Shown: positions 10,458 to 20,335, counted from the stretch's first letter. The stretch: DNA of 64,000 bases from Aliiroseovarius sediminis (GCF_022678485.1 NZ_JALBYP010000021.1:62001-126000), one strand, 5' to 3'. Numbers and translations: made by a program. Notes: generated by a model from the sequence alone, not told the origin.

Positions 10458-11111
10458 TCAGGCCAGCCCCGCCTCGGACAGGATGCGCAGCGCCTCGGTG
10501 TCGACGGCGGCCAGTTTGCTGCGATCCTCGCCGGGGAAAAACCGGGCCCGCATGGAGGTTGCCAGCGGTTTGGGTTCGGCGATGACGATGCGCGGTCCGA
10601 TCTTGGCGTTTTCAGCAGCCCAACTGCGCACCAGCGCCATTTGGGCCGCCTTGGTCGCGCCGTAACCTGCAAAGAACTTCTGCCCGGCATGATCATCGGC
10701 AAAGAACAATGCGGTGCTGTCGTCGGTCATCAGCGCGTTAACCATCATGATCAGTGCGCGCGTGGCTTCCACATTGGTGTTCAGGGCTTGCGTCCAGCCC
10801 TTGTCGTCAAGGTCTGGCGTTGGCATCAGCGCGGGGCCATAGATCGCGGTGTGCGCCCAGACGTCGATCGGCCCCCAACGATCGTGGATCGAGCGGCACA
10901 GATGCGCCATCGCGTCCCGGTTGGTGACATCCATCGGCGCCAGTGTCGCCACGCCGCCCTGGGTCTTGATCTTGTCGTCCAATTCTTCCAGCGCGCCGGT
11001 GGTGCGGGCAACGGCAACAACGTGGTGAGTCCTGGATAGCTCAAGTGCGAGGGCCGCACCCAATCCGCGCGAGGCGCCTGTGACCAATGCGATTTTCTGT
11101 GTCTCTGTCAT
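10458..11111 (-). CDS. Short-chain dehydrogenase/reductase
   Basis: 217 residues. Rossmann nucleotide-binding motif TGASRGLGAA (about residues 12-21) and the catalytic YGATK (Tyr-x-x-x-Lys). In the usual NAG position the sequence reads AHTAIYG, which is atypical. Substrate is unknown; the protein is shorter than the 250-residue classical SDRs. It follows purF on the minus strand at 64 bases and may be co-transcribed with it, but nothing ties it to purine synthesis. Confidence 0.8.
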   Translation of the reverse strand: MTETQKIALVTGASRGLGAALALELSRTHHVVAVARTTGALEELDDKIKTQGGVATLAPMDVTNRDAMAHLCRSIHDRWGPIDVWAHTAIYGPALMPTPDLDDKGWTQALNTNVEATRALIMMVNALMTDDSTALFFADDHAGQKFFAGYGATKAAQMALVRSWAAENAKIGPRIVIAEPKPLATSMRARFFPGEDRSKLAAVDTEALRILSEAGLA

Positions 11112-11175
11112 GGTGCCGTCTTTTCATTCCCAAACGCCAAGGGCAAGGCCAAAGCAGACCGCCCGACCGGGGGCG

Positions 11176-12663
11176 TCATTCTGCCGCTTGTTGCAGTTTG
11201 AATCCGCTTTCGACCTTGTCGGATGGCGTGACCGGGTATTCCCCCGAAAAACACGCGTCGCAATATTGCGGGCAGTCTTTCTTGCGCCCTGCGGCTTCGC
11301 CGACCGCGCGGTAAAGACCGTCGAGCGAGATGAATTTCAGACTGTTCACCTTCAGATGCTCGCGCATCTCGTCTTCGCTCATTGTGGCCGCCAGCAGCTT
11401 TTCGCGTTCGGGCGTGTCCACGCCGTAGAAACAGGGCCATGCGGTCGGGGGGGAGGCGATGCGGAAATGCACCTCGGCGGCGCCGGCGTCCAGCATCATG
11501 TCCTTGACCTTGCGCGTGGTCGTGCCGCGCACGACGCTGTCATCGACCAGCACCACGCGCTTGCCCTTGATCAGGGCGCGGTTCACGTTCAGCTTCAGGC
11601 GCACGCCCATGTTGCGGATCTGTTCGGTCGGTTCAATGAAGGTGCGGCCCATATATTGGTTGCGGATAATCCCCATCGCATAGGGAATGCCGCTTTCTTG
11701 ACTGTAACCAATGGCCGCGGGCGTGCCGCTGTCGGGGACGGGGCAGACGATGTCGGCGTCCACCGGGTTTTCGCGGGCCAGTTCGACACCAATCTGGCGG
11801 CGGGTTTCATAGACGGACCGACCGCCATAAATGCTATCGGGACGCGAGAAATAAACATGCTCGAAAATGCAGAATTTCGAGGGTTTCGGGCGGAAAGGAA
11901 AGCGGCTGTCGACGCCATCCGCGCTGATCACGACCATTTCGCCGGGTTCGATCTCGCGGATAAATTCGGCGTTCATGATGTCCAGCGCACAGGTTTCCGA
12001 CGCCAGAACCCAGCCGTCGCCCAAGCGGCCCAGCACCAACGGACGCACACCATGTGGGTCGCGCACGCCGATCAGCTTGGTGCGGGTCATGGCAACGACC
12101 GAAAAAGCGCCTTCGACACGACGCAGCGCGTCCTCCATCCGTTCGGGGATGTTGCGCTGTAGCGAACGGGCCATCAGGTGAATGATGCACTCGCTGTCTG
12201 ACGAGCTTTGGAAGATCGAGCCACGCTCGACCAGTTCGCGGCGCAGGGCCAAGGCGTTGGTGATGTTGCCGTTATGCGCAATCGCAGCCCCGCCCATGGC
12301 AAATTCGCCAAAGAAGGGCTGCACGTCGCGAATGGCCGCGCCCTTCGAGCCCGCGGTGGAATAGCGCACGTGACCGATGGCGACTGGGCCGGGCAGGGTT
12401 TCCATCACGCTGGTCTTGGTGAAATTGTCGCGCACATAGCCAAAGCGGCGGACCGAGTTGAAGCCGTAGTCGGGATCGTGGCAGACGATGCCCCCAGCCT
12501 CTTGCCCACGATGTTGCAGGGCGTGCAGCCCCAAGGCGACGAAATTGGCGGCATCCGCCAGACCTATGGCGCCGAACACGCCGCATTCCTCTTTCAACTT
12601 GTCGTCGTCGAAAGGATGCGCGTGGGGCATAGCCTTGAAGGCGGAAGACATGGTGTCGGACAT
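11176..12663 (-). CDS. purF: Amidophosphoribosyltransferase PurF
   Basis: 495 residues. First step of purine synthesis: PRPP plus glutamine to phosphoribosylamine. The glutaminase nucleophile is Cys27 in KEECGVFGAIG, so a propeptide of about 26 residues must be removed, as in the Bacillus-type enzyme. The PRPP site VVLVDDSVVRGTT is present near residue 370. Cysteines near the C-terminus (DCPQYCDACFSGEYP) match the Fe-S-type PurF. Start: ATG at 12663; longer in-frame starts run into the intergenic terminator. Downstream of cvpA as in many bacteria, but separated from it by a hairpin with a U-run, so it probably has its own promoter in 12664-12766. Confidence 0.93.
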   Translation of the reverse strand: MSDTMSSAFKAMPHAHPFDDDKLKEECGVFGAIGLADAANFVALGLHALQHRGQEAGGIVCHDPDYGFNSVRRFGYVRDNFTKTSVMETLPGPVAIGHVRYSTAGSKGAAIRDVQPFFGEFAMGGAAIAHNGNITNALALRRELVERGSIFQSSSDSECIIHLMARSLQRNIPERMEDALRRVEGAFSVVAMTRTKLIGVRDPHGVRPLVLGRLGDGWVLASETCALDIMNAEFIREIEPGEMVVISADGVDSRFPFRPKPSKFCIFEHVYFSRPDSIYGGRSVYETRRQIGVELARENPVDADIVCPVPDSGTPAAIGYSQESGIPYAMGIIRNQYMGRTFIEPTEQIRNMGVRLKLNVNRALIKGKRVVLVDDSVVRGTTTRKVKDMMLDAGAAEVHFRIASPPTAWPCFYGVDTPEREKLLAATMSEDEMREHLKVNSLKFISLDGLYRAVGEAAGRKKDCPQYCDACFSGEYPVTPSDKVESGFKLQQAAE

Positions 12664-12756
12664 GGGCAGCGGGCTCCGATTCCGTGGCGTTGGCCCTGTC
12701 TTACTGGACCCGTCCGGGTATGTCACGACGCGATCTTTGATCGCCTCCGCGTGCCC

Positions 12757-12786
12757 GGAAAAGAAAACGCGCCCCGAGGGGCGCGT
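12757..12786 (-). terminator. Intrinsic terminator between cvpA and purF
   Basis: Stem acgcgcccc (12767-12775) / ggggcgcgt (12778-12786), read on the minus strand as a GC-rich hairpin followed by TTTTCTTTTCC. It would end the radA-cvpA transcript before purF. Confidence 0.75.
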
Positions 12787-12793
12787 CGTCATG

Positions 12794-13372
12794 TCACTCT
12801 GTAGGAGCTTGTTGGATTGGCGAGCTGCAGGTGCCGACCAAGTCCTCATATTTCTGGACGATCCAGCCCGGAGCGTCTTCCGGGATCTGTTCATTGATCT
12901 TGTCTTGCGTGCGCGCAAAGATCTTGGCGGTGCGGCTGTCATCGACCATCGGGATCGTGTCCGTGGTCACGATGCGATCATAGACAACCAGCGCGATGGC
13001 AACCAGCAGCAGGCCGCGCGCAACACCGAAAATAAACCCAAGCGCCTGATCCACTCCGCCAAGTGCTGATCGCTGCACGGCGGACGAAAACAAAGGCGTG
13101 AAGATCGACACGATCACCAGCGCCAAGGCAAAGACACCGGCAAAGGCGGCGATCATCGACAATTCGCAACTGTCGGCGATGAAGTCCTTCAGGACCGGGA
13201 TTTCCTTGACCAACGGCAGGGCGCGGGGGGCAAAGATATAGGCCAGAATGGCCGCCGCGATCCACCCAAGGATGGACATGCCTTCGCGCACGAAGCCGCG
13301 CGAATAAGCCAGAATGGCCGAAATCAGGATAACCGCCGCAACGATCCCGTCAATCAAGGTGAAGCCTTCCAT
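12794..13372 (-). CDS. cvpA: CvpA family inner membrane protein
   Basis: 192 residues with four predicted membrane segments (for example IVAAVILISAILAY near 9-22, ILGWIAAAILAYIFA, and GVFALALVIVSIF near 80) and a C-terminal cytoplasmic tail. CvpA proteins are linked to colicin V production and envelope maintenance; their biochemical activity is not settled. Positioned directly before purF as is typical, and 51 bases after radA. Confidence 0.85.
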   Translation of the reverse strand: MEGFTLIDGIVAAVILISAILAYSRGFVREGMSILGWIAAAILAYIFAPRALPLVKEIPVLKDFIADSCELSMIAAFAGVFALALVIVSIFTPLFSSAVQRSALGGVDQALGFIFGVARGLLLVAIALVVYDRIVTTDTIPMVDDSRTAKIFARTQDKINEQIPEDAPGWIVQKYEDLVGTCSSPIQQAPTE

Positions 13373-13423
13373 GTCGTCTCACTTCGGTCCGAAAAACATC
13401 CGTGACCGCCTTTGTTCGTGGGG

Positions 13424-14791
13424 CTAACCGGCCCCGAAAATCTCACCAACGAACCCGGTCAGGTCCGCCATTTTTTGTATCTTCAGCCCGGAGCCCGAGC
13501 CGATCTTGCTGCGCGTGGGCGCAATTGCGGCTGTGAAACCAAGTTTTTGCGCTTCTTTCAACCGATTTTCGGTCTGTCCCACAGGGCGCAACGCCCCTGA
13601 TAGACTGATTTCGCCAAAAACCACAGTCTCTTTCGGAATTGCAGCGTCCTCGCGCGCGGAAAGTAGCGCCGCCGCCACAGCAAGGTCGGCGGCGGGTTCG
13701 GAAATCTTCATGCCGCCAGCGACGTTAAGATAGACATCCAGCCCGGCAAACGGGATGCCGCAGCGGGATTCAAGGACCGCCAAAATCATTGCCAAACGCC
13801 CGCTGTCCCAGCCTAGAACCGACCGACGTGGTTGGCTGAGCGAGGAGGGTGCGACCAGCGCCTGAAACTCGACCAACACCGGGCGCGTGCCTTCGATGCC
13901 TGCAAACACGACAGAACCGGGGGCGGGGTCTTCGCGGTCGGACAGAAACAGGGCCGAGGGGTTCAGAACCTCAGCCAGCCCTTTACCCGTCATCTCGAAC
14001 ACGCCGATTTCGTCAGCGGGGCCAAAGCGGTTTTTGACCGCGCGCAGGATGCGGAATTGGTGGCCGCGTTCGCCTTCGAAATACAGCACCGTGTCGACCA
14101 TATGTTCGACCACGCGGGGGCCAGCGATCTGGCCATCCTTGGTGACGTGTCCAACCAGAACGACCGAAATGCCGCGTTTCTTGGCGAAGGTGGTTAGCTC
14201 ATGGGCGGCGGTGCGCACCTGGCTGACAGACCCCGGCGCGCTGTCGACATGGTCGGCCCACATGGTCTGGATGGAATCAATGATCGCCAGCGCCGGGCGT
14301 TCAGTGTCCAGCGTCGTCATGATGTCGCGCAGGTTGGTCTCGGCGGCCAGCCGAACCGGGGCATCGGTCAGACCCAGACGCTGTGCGCGCATCCGCACTT
14401 GCGCTGACGCTTCCTCGCCCGAGACATAGATCGTGGGCAGGCCAGACTGCGCGAATTTCGCGGCGGCTTGCAAAAGCAGGGTGGACTTCCCGATGCCGGG
14501 GTCGCCGCCTACAAGGATCGCCGATCCGGGCACCAACCCGCCCCCCAATACGCGGTCCAATTCACCCATGCCGCATTCGGTGCGCGGTGGCGGGGTTTCT
14601 TCGGTCGACAAGTCAGTTAGTTTGATCGTCGACCCGCGCTTGCCACCCAAGGATTTCGAGGCAGGGCCAGAGCTTAGCGGCACCTCTTCAACGATGGAGT
14701 TCCACTCTCCACACGCCTCGCATCGGCCTGACCATTTGGACGAGGACGCGCCGCAGGCGTTACAAGTGAAGGTTTTTTGAGCTTTTGCCAT
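13424..14791 (-). CDS. radA: DNA repair protein RadA
   Basis: 455 residues. Zinc finger CNAC...CEAC (Cys10, 13, 24, 27), RecA-like ATPase with Walker A GGDPGIGKST, the RadA-specific KNRFG motif and a C-terminal Lon-like domain (LNVAGGMKISEPAADLAVA). RadA is a DnaB-like branch-migration helicase in recombination. Start at 14791 gives MAKAQKTFTCNACG, the family N-terminus; the longer frame upstream overlaps the pqiA-like gene and is not used. Confidence 0.94.
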   Translation of the reverse strand: MAKAQKTFTCNACGASSSKWSGRCEACGEWNSIVEEVPLSSGPASKSLGGKRGSTIKLTDLSTEETPPPRTECGMGELDRVLGGGLVPGSAILVGGDPGIGKSTLLLQAAAKFAQSGLPTIYVSGEEASAQVRMRAQRLGLTDAPVRLAAETNLRDIMTTLDTERPALAIIDSIQTMWADHVDSAPGSVSQVRTAAHELTTFAKKRGISVVLVGHVTKDGQIAGPRVVEHMVDTVLYFEGERGHQFRILRAVKNRFGPADEIGVFEMTGKGLAEVLNPSALFLSDREDPAPGSVVFAGIEGTRPVLVEFQALVAPSSLSQPRRSVLGWDSGRLAMILAVLESRCGIPFAGLDVYLNVAGGMKISEPAADLAVAAALLSAREDAAIPKETVVFGEISLSGALRPVGQTENRLKEAQKLGFTAAIAPTRSKIGSGSGLKIQKMADLTGFVGEIFGAG

Positions 14792-14844
14792 GGGGCTTTC
14801 TGCCTGACGGTGCGGGGGTGTGCAAGAGGCGACGAGGCGTCGTT

Positions 14845-15282
14845 TCAGACCCTTTGTCGCTTGGCCGTTGCAAAGCTGATCGCGATGGAGGCCAGAACGC
14901 AGGCGGTGAACAGATACAGGCCCCATCCGGTCTCAATCCTCGCCATGCCGACGCCCTTCACGATCACGATATAAAGCGCGATCAGGAAGATGTCGGCCAT
15001 CGCCAGTTTGCCGAGGATGTTGAAGACTGGCAGCATTTTACGCCGCATCATGCCGAATTGAATCAGGGCGAGGCCCAAGACCTTCATGATTGGAGCAAAG
15101 ACTGCAAAGAAGGTGACGAGCAGGGCAAGGATCACGTCAGTGTCCCACAGGGCTTGCAGGCCTGAGATCACGCTGACTTCTTTCAGGCCAAAGAGCGGCA
15201 GGTTGATACCCGCCCGCATGAGGGGGGCGAACCACGCAATCGGGAAGGCGATGAGGAGGGTGAGGTTGAGGTATTTGAGCAT
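14845..15282 (-). CDS. PqiA-family membrane protein (paraquat-inducible protein A domain)
   Basis: 145 residues with four hydrophobic segments (LTLLIAFPIAWFAPLM, VILALLVTFFAVFAPIM, a central ADIFLIALYIVIV and a C-terminal GLYLFTACVLASIAISF). The pattern PIMKVLGLALIQFG followed by MADIFLIALY is characteristic of PqiA domains. It is a single-domain version, whereas E. coli PqiA has two and cysteine motifs that are missing here. Probable role in lipid or envelope homeostasis. Ends 53 bases before radA on the same strand. Confidence 0.75.
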   Translation of the reverse strand: MLKYLNLTLLIAFPIAWFAPLMRAGINLPLFGLKEVSVISGLQALWDTDVILALLVTFFAVFAPIMKVLGLALIQFGMMRRKMLPVFNILGKLAMADIFLIALYIVIVKGVGMARIETGWGLYLFTACVLASIAISFATAKRQRV

Positions 15283-15347
15283 GGGGAAAACTAGAACCTC
15301 GTTACGTTATTGCAACGTCCATGAGAAAGAGATGAGGGCTGGGGCTT

Positions 15348-15378
15348 ATGGCGGGCGAAAGTGAAGCGCCCGCCCATA
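15348..15378. terminator. Hairpin between mlaF and pqiA-like gene
   Basis: Near-perfect inverted repeat tatggcgggcg (15348-15358) and cgcccgcccata (15367-15378) with a short purine loop. No clear U-run, so it may be a weak terminator or transcript-end stabiliser for the minus-strand alr-mlaE-mlaF operon. Confidence 0.45.
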
Positions 15379-15401
15379 GGGGCGGTCGGGCGAAGGGGTG
15401 G

Positions 15402-16148
15402 TTACCGCACCGCCTCAATCGGCCCCTCAGCGCTGCCCGAGATAAACTGCGTCAGGTAGGGATCGCCCGAGGCATCCATGTCCGCGACCGGTCCCGTCCA
15501 CTGCACCTTTCCGCCGTGTATCATCGCCACCTTGTCTGCGATCACGCGCACGGATGACATGTCGTGGGTGATGGTCATCGCGGTGGCGCCCATTTCGACC
15601 ACGATTTCGCGGATCAGGTCGTTGATGACGCCGGACATGATGGGGTCAAGGCCGGTTGTGGGTTCGTCGAAGAAGATGATTTCGGGCTCGGCGGCGATGG
15701 CGCGGGCAAGGCCCACGCGTTTTTGCATGCCGCCGGACAGCTCGGCGGGGAACAGATCGGCCACATCCGCGGTCAGGCCGACGCGGCGCAGTTTCTCGAC
15801 CGCAATCTCGCGCGCTTCGGGCCACGGACGGGCTAGTGATCCGCGCAGCAGGCGGAAGGCGACGTTTTGCCAGACGGGCAGACTGTCAAACAGCGCGCCG
15901 CCTTGGAACAGCATCCCGAAGCGGGCCAGAAACGCGTCGCGTTCGGCTCTCAGTGTGTCTTCGCCATCCAGCGTGATCGTGCCGCTGTCTTGTGTCATCA
16001 GGCCAAGGATGCATTTCAGAAGCACGGATTTTCCGGTGCCCGAGCCGCCGATCACCACCATGCTTTCGCCACGCGGAATGGTCAGGTTCACACCTGCCAG
16101 CACCTTTTTGGGGCCGAAGCTTTTATGGACGTCTGTCAGTTCAATCAT
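15402..16148 (-). CDS. mlaF: ABC transporter ATPase MlaF (phospholipid trafficking)
   Basis: 248 residues. Walker A GGSGTGKSV, signature LSGGMQKR, Walker B IIFFDEPTTGLDP and the switch His in THDMSS. The sequence around IMSGVINDLIREI is typical of MlaF/Mkl ATPases, which power retrograde phospholipid movement between outer and inner membranes. Overlaps mlaE by 4 bases. Confidence 0.88.
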   Translation of the reverse strand: MIELTDVHKSFGPKKVLAGVNLTIPRGESMVVIGGSGTGKSVLLKCILGLMTQDSGTITLDGEDTLRAERDAFLARFGMLFQGGALFDSLPVWQNVAFRLLRGSLARPWPEAREIAVEKLRRVGLTADVADLFPAELSGGMQKRVGLARAIAAEPEIIFFDEPTTGLDPIMSGVINDLIREIVVEMGATAMTITHDMSSVRVIADKVAMIHGGKVQWTGPVADMDASGDPYLTQFISGSAEGPIEAVR

Positions 16149-16930
16149 GAGGTAAAGAAGAAGCTGGTGAGAAGGAAGTTGGCGGCAAGGATCAAGATCG
16201 CAGCTGCCTCGACCGAGGTTTTGGTGGCACGGCCCACACCCTGTGCGCCGCGACCGGAATTCATGCCGTGATAGCAGCCCATCACAGCGGCAATGAACCC
16301 GAAAACCGCGCCCTTAACAAGGGACGACACGATGTCAGCGGTTTCAAGGAAGTTCCACGTGTTGTTGATATAGGCGCCGGGCGCAAAGCCCAACTGCTTG
16401 GTGCCGACGATATAGCCGCCCATGATGCCGATGATGTCGCCGATGCCCACAAGGGCAGGCACAACGAGGATTGCGGCCAACACGCGGGGCGCGGTCAGGT
16501 ATTTCATCGGGTGAGTTGACAGGGTGACGAGGGCGTCAATCTGCTCGGTCACTTTCATGGTGGCGATTTCCGCCGCGATTGACGAGGTGACGCGGGCCGC
16601 GATCATCAGGCCAACCAGCACGGGGCCAAGTTCACGCACCATGCCGATGGCAACAATCTGCGGCACCACGGCTTCGGCCGAAAAACGCTGCCCGCCGGAA
16701 TAGATTTGCAGTGCAAGGGCCGCGCCGGTGAAGATCGCGGTCAGGCCCACAACGGGCAGGCTGAAATAACCGATATTCAACAAGGCGTTCAGCAATTCGC
16801 GCGGATAGAAGGGCGGGCGAAAGATATGGCTCAGCGATTGGCCTGCGAAGATCGCCACGCGCCCGACCATGGCCAGAAAGCCAAGCGTGGCGCGGCCAAG
16901 GGCGGCCAAGGGGGACGTGAGCGGCTTCAT
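16145..16930 (-). CDS. mlaE: ABC transporter permease MlaE
   Basis: 261 residues, five to six membrane helices, with the family motifs REL(GPVL)[23 protein letters not shown] and PRVLA. Forms the inner-membrane channel with MlaF. Overlaps alr upstream and mlaF downstream by 4 bases each, so translation is coupled. mlaD, mlaC and mlaB are not adjacent here. Confidence 0.9.
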   Translation of the reverse strand: MKPLTSPLAALGRATLGFLAMVGRVAIFAGQSLSHIFRPPFYPRELLNALLNIGYFSLPVVGLTAIFTGAALALQIYSGGQRFSAEAVVPQIVAIGMVRELGPVLVGLMIAARVTSSIAAEIATMKVTEQIDALVTLSTHPMKYLTAPRVLAAILVVPALVGIGDIIGIMGGYIVGTKQLGFAPGAYINNTWNFLETADIVSSLVKGAVFGFIAAVMGCYHGMNSGRGAQGVGRATKTSVEAAAILILAANFLLTSFFFTS

Positions 16931-17976
16931 CCGCGACCTCTTGCGTAATAGCGGGCGTAGCGCGCGCCAAGTTGCGTCAGGACTTCATAGCCGATTGTGC
17001 CGGCCACGTCAGCCAGATCATCCACGGTCTGATGATCGCCTAGCATGGTTAGCGCTTTGGGTTCTTCGCTCAGATGGCCGACATCGACCGTGATAAGGTC
17101 CATCGACACACGGCCCAGGATCGGGCAGGGGGTGTCTTGGTGGAACATCACCGCTTTGTTCGAGATATGGCGCGTGATCCCGTCCGCATACCCCCCGCTG
17201 ACGGTTGCCACGCGTGTCGGGTGTTCAGCGACCCATGTGTTGGAATAGCCCACACTTTCGCCCGCCGCGACGTCGCGGACCTGAACAACCGGCAAGTCCA
17301 ACGTGACGGCGGGTTTGGCATTGTCAAAAGGCAAACCGCCATAAAGCCCGATGCCGGGGCGGGTCAGGTCGAAGTGATAATCCGGCCCCATCAGGATACC
17401 CCCGGTGGCGGCAAGGCTGCGCGGCACGTCTAAGCCTTCAGTCATTTCGTGAAAGGTATCAAGCTGCTGGCGGTTCATCAGGTGGGTGGGCTCATCGGCG
17501 CAGGCCAGATGGCTCATGATCAGGCGCGGATTCTGGGCCAGCACCAGATCGCGCAGGGCGGCCCATTCGGGCGGCTCCATCCCCAGTCGGTTCATGCCGG
17601 TGTCCAACTGGATGCCGAAGGGATGGCCCGGCAGGGCCTCGAAATGGCGGGTCAGTTGGTCGACCGAGTTCAGCATCGGCACAAGGCCAAGATCGTGGAT
17701 CATGTCAGTGTCGCCGGGCATGTGGCCAGCAAAGACGCTGATTTCCGGCCCCGGCCCAAGAGCTTCGCGCAGGGCCGCACCTTCTTCGGCTACGGCGACG
17801 AAAAACCGCCGCGCGCCTGCGGCCGCGAGCGCCCGGGCGACCTTGCCAACCCCAAGCCCATAGGCATCGGCTTTGACCACGGCGGCTGTCTGCACGCCTT
17901 GGTCGCTTTTTTCATCCAGCGCCCGCCAGTTCGCGGCCACTGCATCCAGATCAATGGTAAGTCTGCCTGTACTCAT
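16927..17976 (-). CDS. alr: Alanine racemase
   Basis: 349 residues. PLP lysine Lys35 in [10 protein letters not shown], the second catalytic base in the [10 protein letters not shown] region, and the substrate-binding segment [12 protein letters not shown]. Converts L- to D-alanine for peptidoglycan. First gene of alr-mlaE-mlaF; the ATGA overlap with mlaE indicates coupling of a cell-wall gene with lipid transport. Confidence 0.93.
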   Translation of the reverse strand: MSTGRLTIDLDAVAANWRALDEKSDQGVQTAAVVKADAYGLGVGKVARALAAAGARRFFVAVAEEGAALREALGPGPEISVFAGHMPGDTDMIHDLGLVPMLNSVDQLTRHFEALPGHPFGIQLDTGMNRLGMEPPEWAALRDLVLAQNPRLIMSHLACADEPTHLMNRQQLDTFHEMTEGLDVPRSLAATGGILMGPDYHFDLTRPGIGLYGGLPFDNAKPAVTLDLPVVQVRDVAAGESVGYSNTWVAEHPTRVATVSGGYADGITRHISNKAVMFHQDTPCPILGRVSMDLITVDVGHLSEEPKALTMLGDHQTVDDLADVAGTIGYEVLTQLGARYARYYARGRG

Positions 17977-18084
17977 AGGGGGGTTTTTGACGTGCCTGTG
18001 GCTTAGGTCAAGACCAAAAGCCGATCCTGATCGACCCCACGCGGTTTTCCCCGTGGGGTGCGTGAAAAAAGGCCCGGTGGCGCC

Positions 18085-19299
18085 TCAACCTGCCAGCTTC
18101 GTTTCGATCTGGCTTGTGGCTTCAAGCGTGCGGTGCACCGGGCAGCGGTCGGCGATCTCCAGAAGTCGTGCGCGCTGGTCGCCGTCGAGGTCGCCCGTTA
18201 AATGAATCTCGCGCTGGAAACGGTCGATCTTGTCGCGGGCGCCGGTTTCAGCGTCCTGTGCGTGAACCTTGTCGTGGCTGACATCGACGCGCACATCATC
18301 TAACGGCCATTCCTTGCGCCGTGCATACATGCGGATCGTCATCGAGGTGCAGGCCGCCAGCCCGGCGGCCAGAAACCCATAAGGCGACATGCCCTTGTTC
18401 GTGCCGCCATAGGCCAGCGGTTCATCGGCAAACATATGATGGTTCGGTCCGGACTGGATGTCTTGCAAGAAGCCGTCTGGGTCGGCCTCGGTCGCGCGGA
18501 CGATGCCTTCGGGCGCGCCCGGCGGTGGGGCGGGGGGCGTCAGTTCGACGTATCTGCCGACCCAGGCCGCGATCACCTCGGCGACATATTCGGCATCATC
18601 GCTGCGTGAAATCAGATGGTTGGCGTCATCCAGTGTCACGAAGCTTTTAGGATGTTTTGCGGCGAGGAAGATTCGCGAGGCGTTGTCGATCGACACAACC
18701 TCGTCGCGCGGGGCGTGCAGGACCAGAAGCGCGGGTTTAAGGTCTTTCAACACGCCGGGCAGGTCAATGCCCCGCAAGTCTTCGATGAAATCCTTGCTGA
18801 CGGTGAAGGGACGACCGCCCAGACACACCTGCGCCGAGCCTTCGGAACGGATGCGCGGCAGGTCTTCGCGAAAAGCGCCGATTACATGGGCTGGGTCGGC
18901 GGGAGCATTGATCGTGACCACGGCCTTGGTGTCGGGCAGGGTGCTGGCGGCCTTCAGGATCGCTGCCCCGCCCAAAGAATGCCCAATCAGCAGGCCGGGT
19001 GACATGCCCCGATCATCCAGCGCCTGTGCTGCCAGCAAAATATCTTCGACATTCGACGAAAAATGCGTGGTTTCGAAAGAACCTTCGGACTGGCCAAGCC
19101 CGGTGAAATCAAACCGTAGGACGGCGATGCCCAGCCCGGCCAGCCGGGCCGCGATGCGACGCGCAGCGATGGTGTCCTTGCTGCAGGTAAAGCAATGCGC
19201 GAAAAGGGCGGTGGCCAGTTGCGGCCCGGCCGGCAGATCAAGCCGCGCTGCCAATTCGTCGCCCGCGTGGCCGGTGAAGCTGAATTTCTCGGTTTTCAT
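18085..19299 (-). CDS. Bifunctional alpha/beta hydrolase-OsmC family protein
   Basis: 404 residues in two domains. Residues 1 to about 250 form an alpha/beta hydrolase with nucleophile Ser108 in GHSLGG, an acid in HAPRDEVV and a His in DANHLIS. From about 265 there is an OsmC/Ohr-type domain with the resolving-Cys region GLAACTSMTIRMYA. OsmC proteins reduce organic hydroperoxides; the fusion is recurrent in alphaproteobacteria. ATG at 19299 with aggagg upstream; a TTG one codon earlier is less likely. A hairpin (18034-18041 / 18052-18059) lies between this gene and alr. Confidence 0.85.
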   Translation of the reverse strand: MKTEKFSFTGHAGDELAARLDLPAGPQLATALFAHCFTCSKDTIAARRIAARLAGLGIAVLRFDFTGLGQSEGSFETTHFSSNVEDILLAAQALDDRGMSPGLLIGHSLGGAAILKAASTLPDTKAVVTINAPADPAHVIGAFREDLPRIRSEGSAQVCLGGRPFTVSKDFIEDLRGIDLPGVLKDLKPALLVLHAPRDEVVSIDNASRIFLAAKHPKSFVTLDDANHLISRSDDAEYVAEVIAAWVGRYVELTPPAPPPGAPEGIVRATEADPDGFLQDIQSGPNHHMFADEPLAYGGTNKGMSPYGFLAAGLAACTSMTIRMYARRKEWPLDDVRVDVSHDKVHAQDAETGARDKIDRFQREIHLTGDLDGDQRARLLEIADRCPVHRTLEATSQIETKLAG

Positions 19300-19426
19300 C
19301 AATGCCTCCTATCCTGCATGCTTGCACATTGGCCATCACGCGGCTAGCTCACAAGATCAGCGGAGGGTTGCTCACGCAAGGGTGATTGATTAGTGCCACC
19401 GCACGCAACGAGGATAATACGGGCGC

Positions 19427-20335
19427 ATGGTGAAACGCGGTCTTAGAAACCTTTTGGTGTTGGTGCTTTTGGCGCTGGGCGCAGGGTATTTGGGTAAGTA
19501 TCACCCGGCGGGCGACAGTTTTGCGGTGTTCCGGCCGCAGATCGCCGTTGTTGCGTTGGCGTTGTCGGCGCTTTTGTGGGTGTTGCGCGCGCATCTTTGG
19601 GCGGTATTCGGGGTAATAATGGCGGCTGCGCCGCTGGTGCCGATCTTTGGGGCCGGACCTTGGGCCACCTTACCAAATGACACAAACCTGAGCCTTTATC
19701 AAAAGAACATGCGATTTCTGGTCGAGGATCCCGGCCTGCTGGCCGATGACGTCCTGATCAGGCGCCCCGATTTTCTGACGTTGCAAGAAGTCAGCGGGGC
19801 AAACATGGCGGTGTTCGATCCATTGGACAGTGTCTATCAATACCGCCAATTTTGCCCCTTCGAAACGGTGGGCGGGGTGGCCGTGGCGTCGCGTTGGCCC
19901 ATTGTGCCGGGCACGGGCTTTTGTGCCAAGGCCGATGGGCTGGCGGCAATGAAGGTGATAACGCCGCGCGGACCGGTCTGGGCGGTGTCCGTTCATCTGC
20001 ACTGGCCTTGGCCCAAAAGCCAGCCCGCCCATATCGCGCGGCTGTTGCCGATCCTTGAACGGCTTGCGCAAGATGAAACAGGCACGCCGATGGTCATTGG
20101 CGGAGATTTCAACATGGTGCCGTGGAGCGCAGCGGTTGAGCGCATCGAAAATGCCAGTGCGACCCAGTTGATCGGGCCGCCCCATGTGACGCTGACCAAG
20201 GCGGGCGGCTGGATGCGGGTGCCGATTGACCACGTGATGATCTCGGGTGGGGCGGGCAGCGTTCAGCGGCTTCCGCGTCTGGGGTCGGATCATTTCGGTC
20301 TGCTCGCGCGGTTTTCGCTTCCGTTTCCCGGCTAG
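19427..20335 (+). CDS. Endonuclease/exonuclease/phosphatase family membrane protein
   Basis: 302 residues. Two to three N-terminal hydrophobic segments (LLVLVLLALGAGYLG, IAVVALALSALLWVL, AVFGVIMAAAPLV) then an EEP domain: LQEVSG for the metal Glu, GGDFNMVPWS and the terminal GSDHFGL. The catalytic domain is predicted to face the periplasm. Substrate unknown. Alone between a minus-strand gene and the DUF3445 gene. Confidence 0.82.
   Translation: MVKRGLRNLLVLVLLALGAGYLGKYHPAGDSFAVFRPQIAVVALALSALLWVLRAHLWAVFGVIMAAAPLVPIFGAGPWATLPNDTNLSLYQKNMRFLVEDPGLLADDVLIRRPDFLTLQEVSGANMAVFDPLDSVYQYRQFCPFETVGGVAVASRWPIVPGTGFCAKADGLAAMKVITPRGPVWAVSVHLHWPWPKSQPAHIARLLPILERLAQDETGTPMVIGGDFNMVPWSAAVERIENASATQLIGPPHVTLTKAGGWMRVPIDHVMISGGAGSVQRLPRLGSDHFGLLARFSLPFPG

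Noticed and set aside
18034-18059. Hairpin accccacg/cgtggggt as terminator
   Set aside because: No U-run in the direction of the hydrolase-OsmC transcript.
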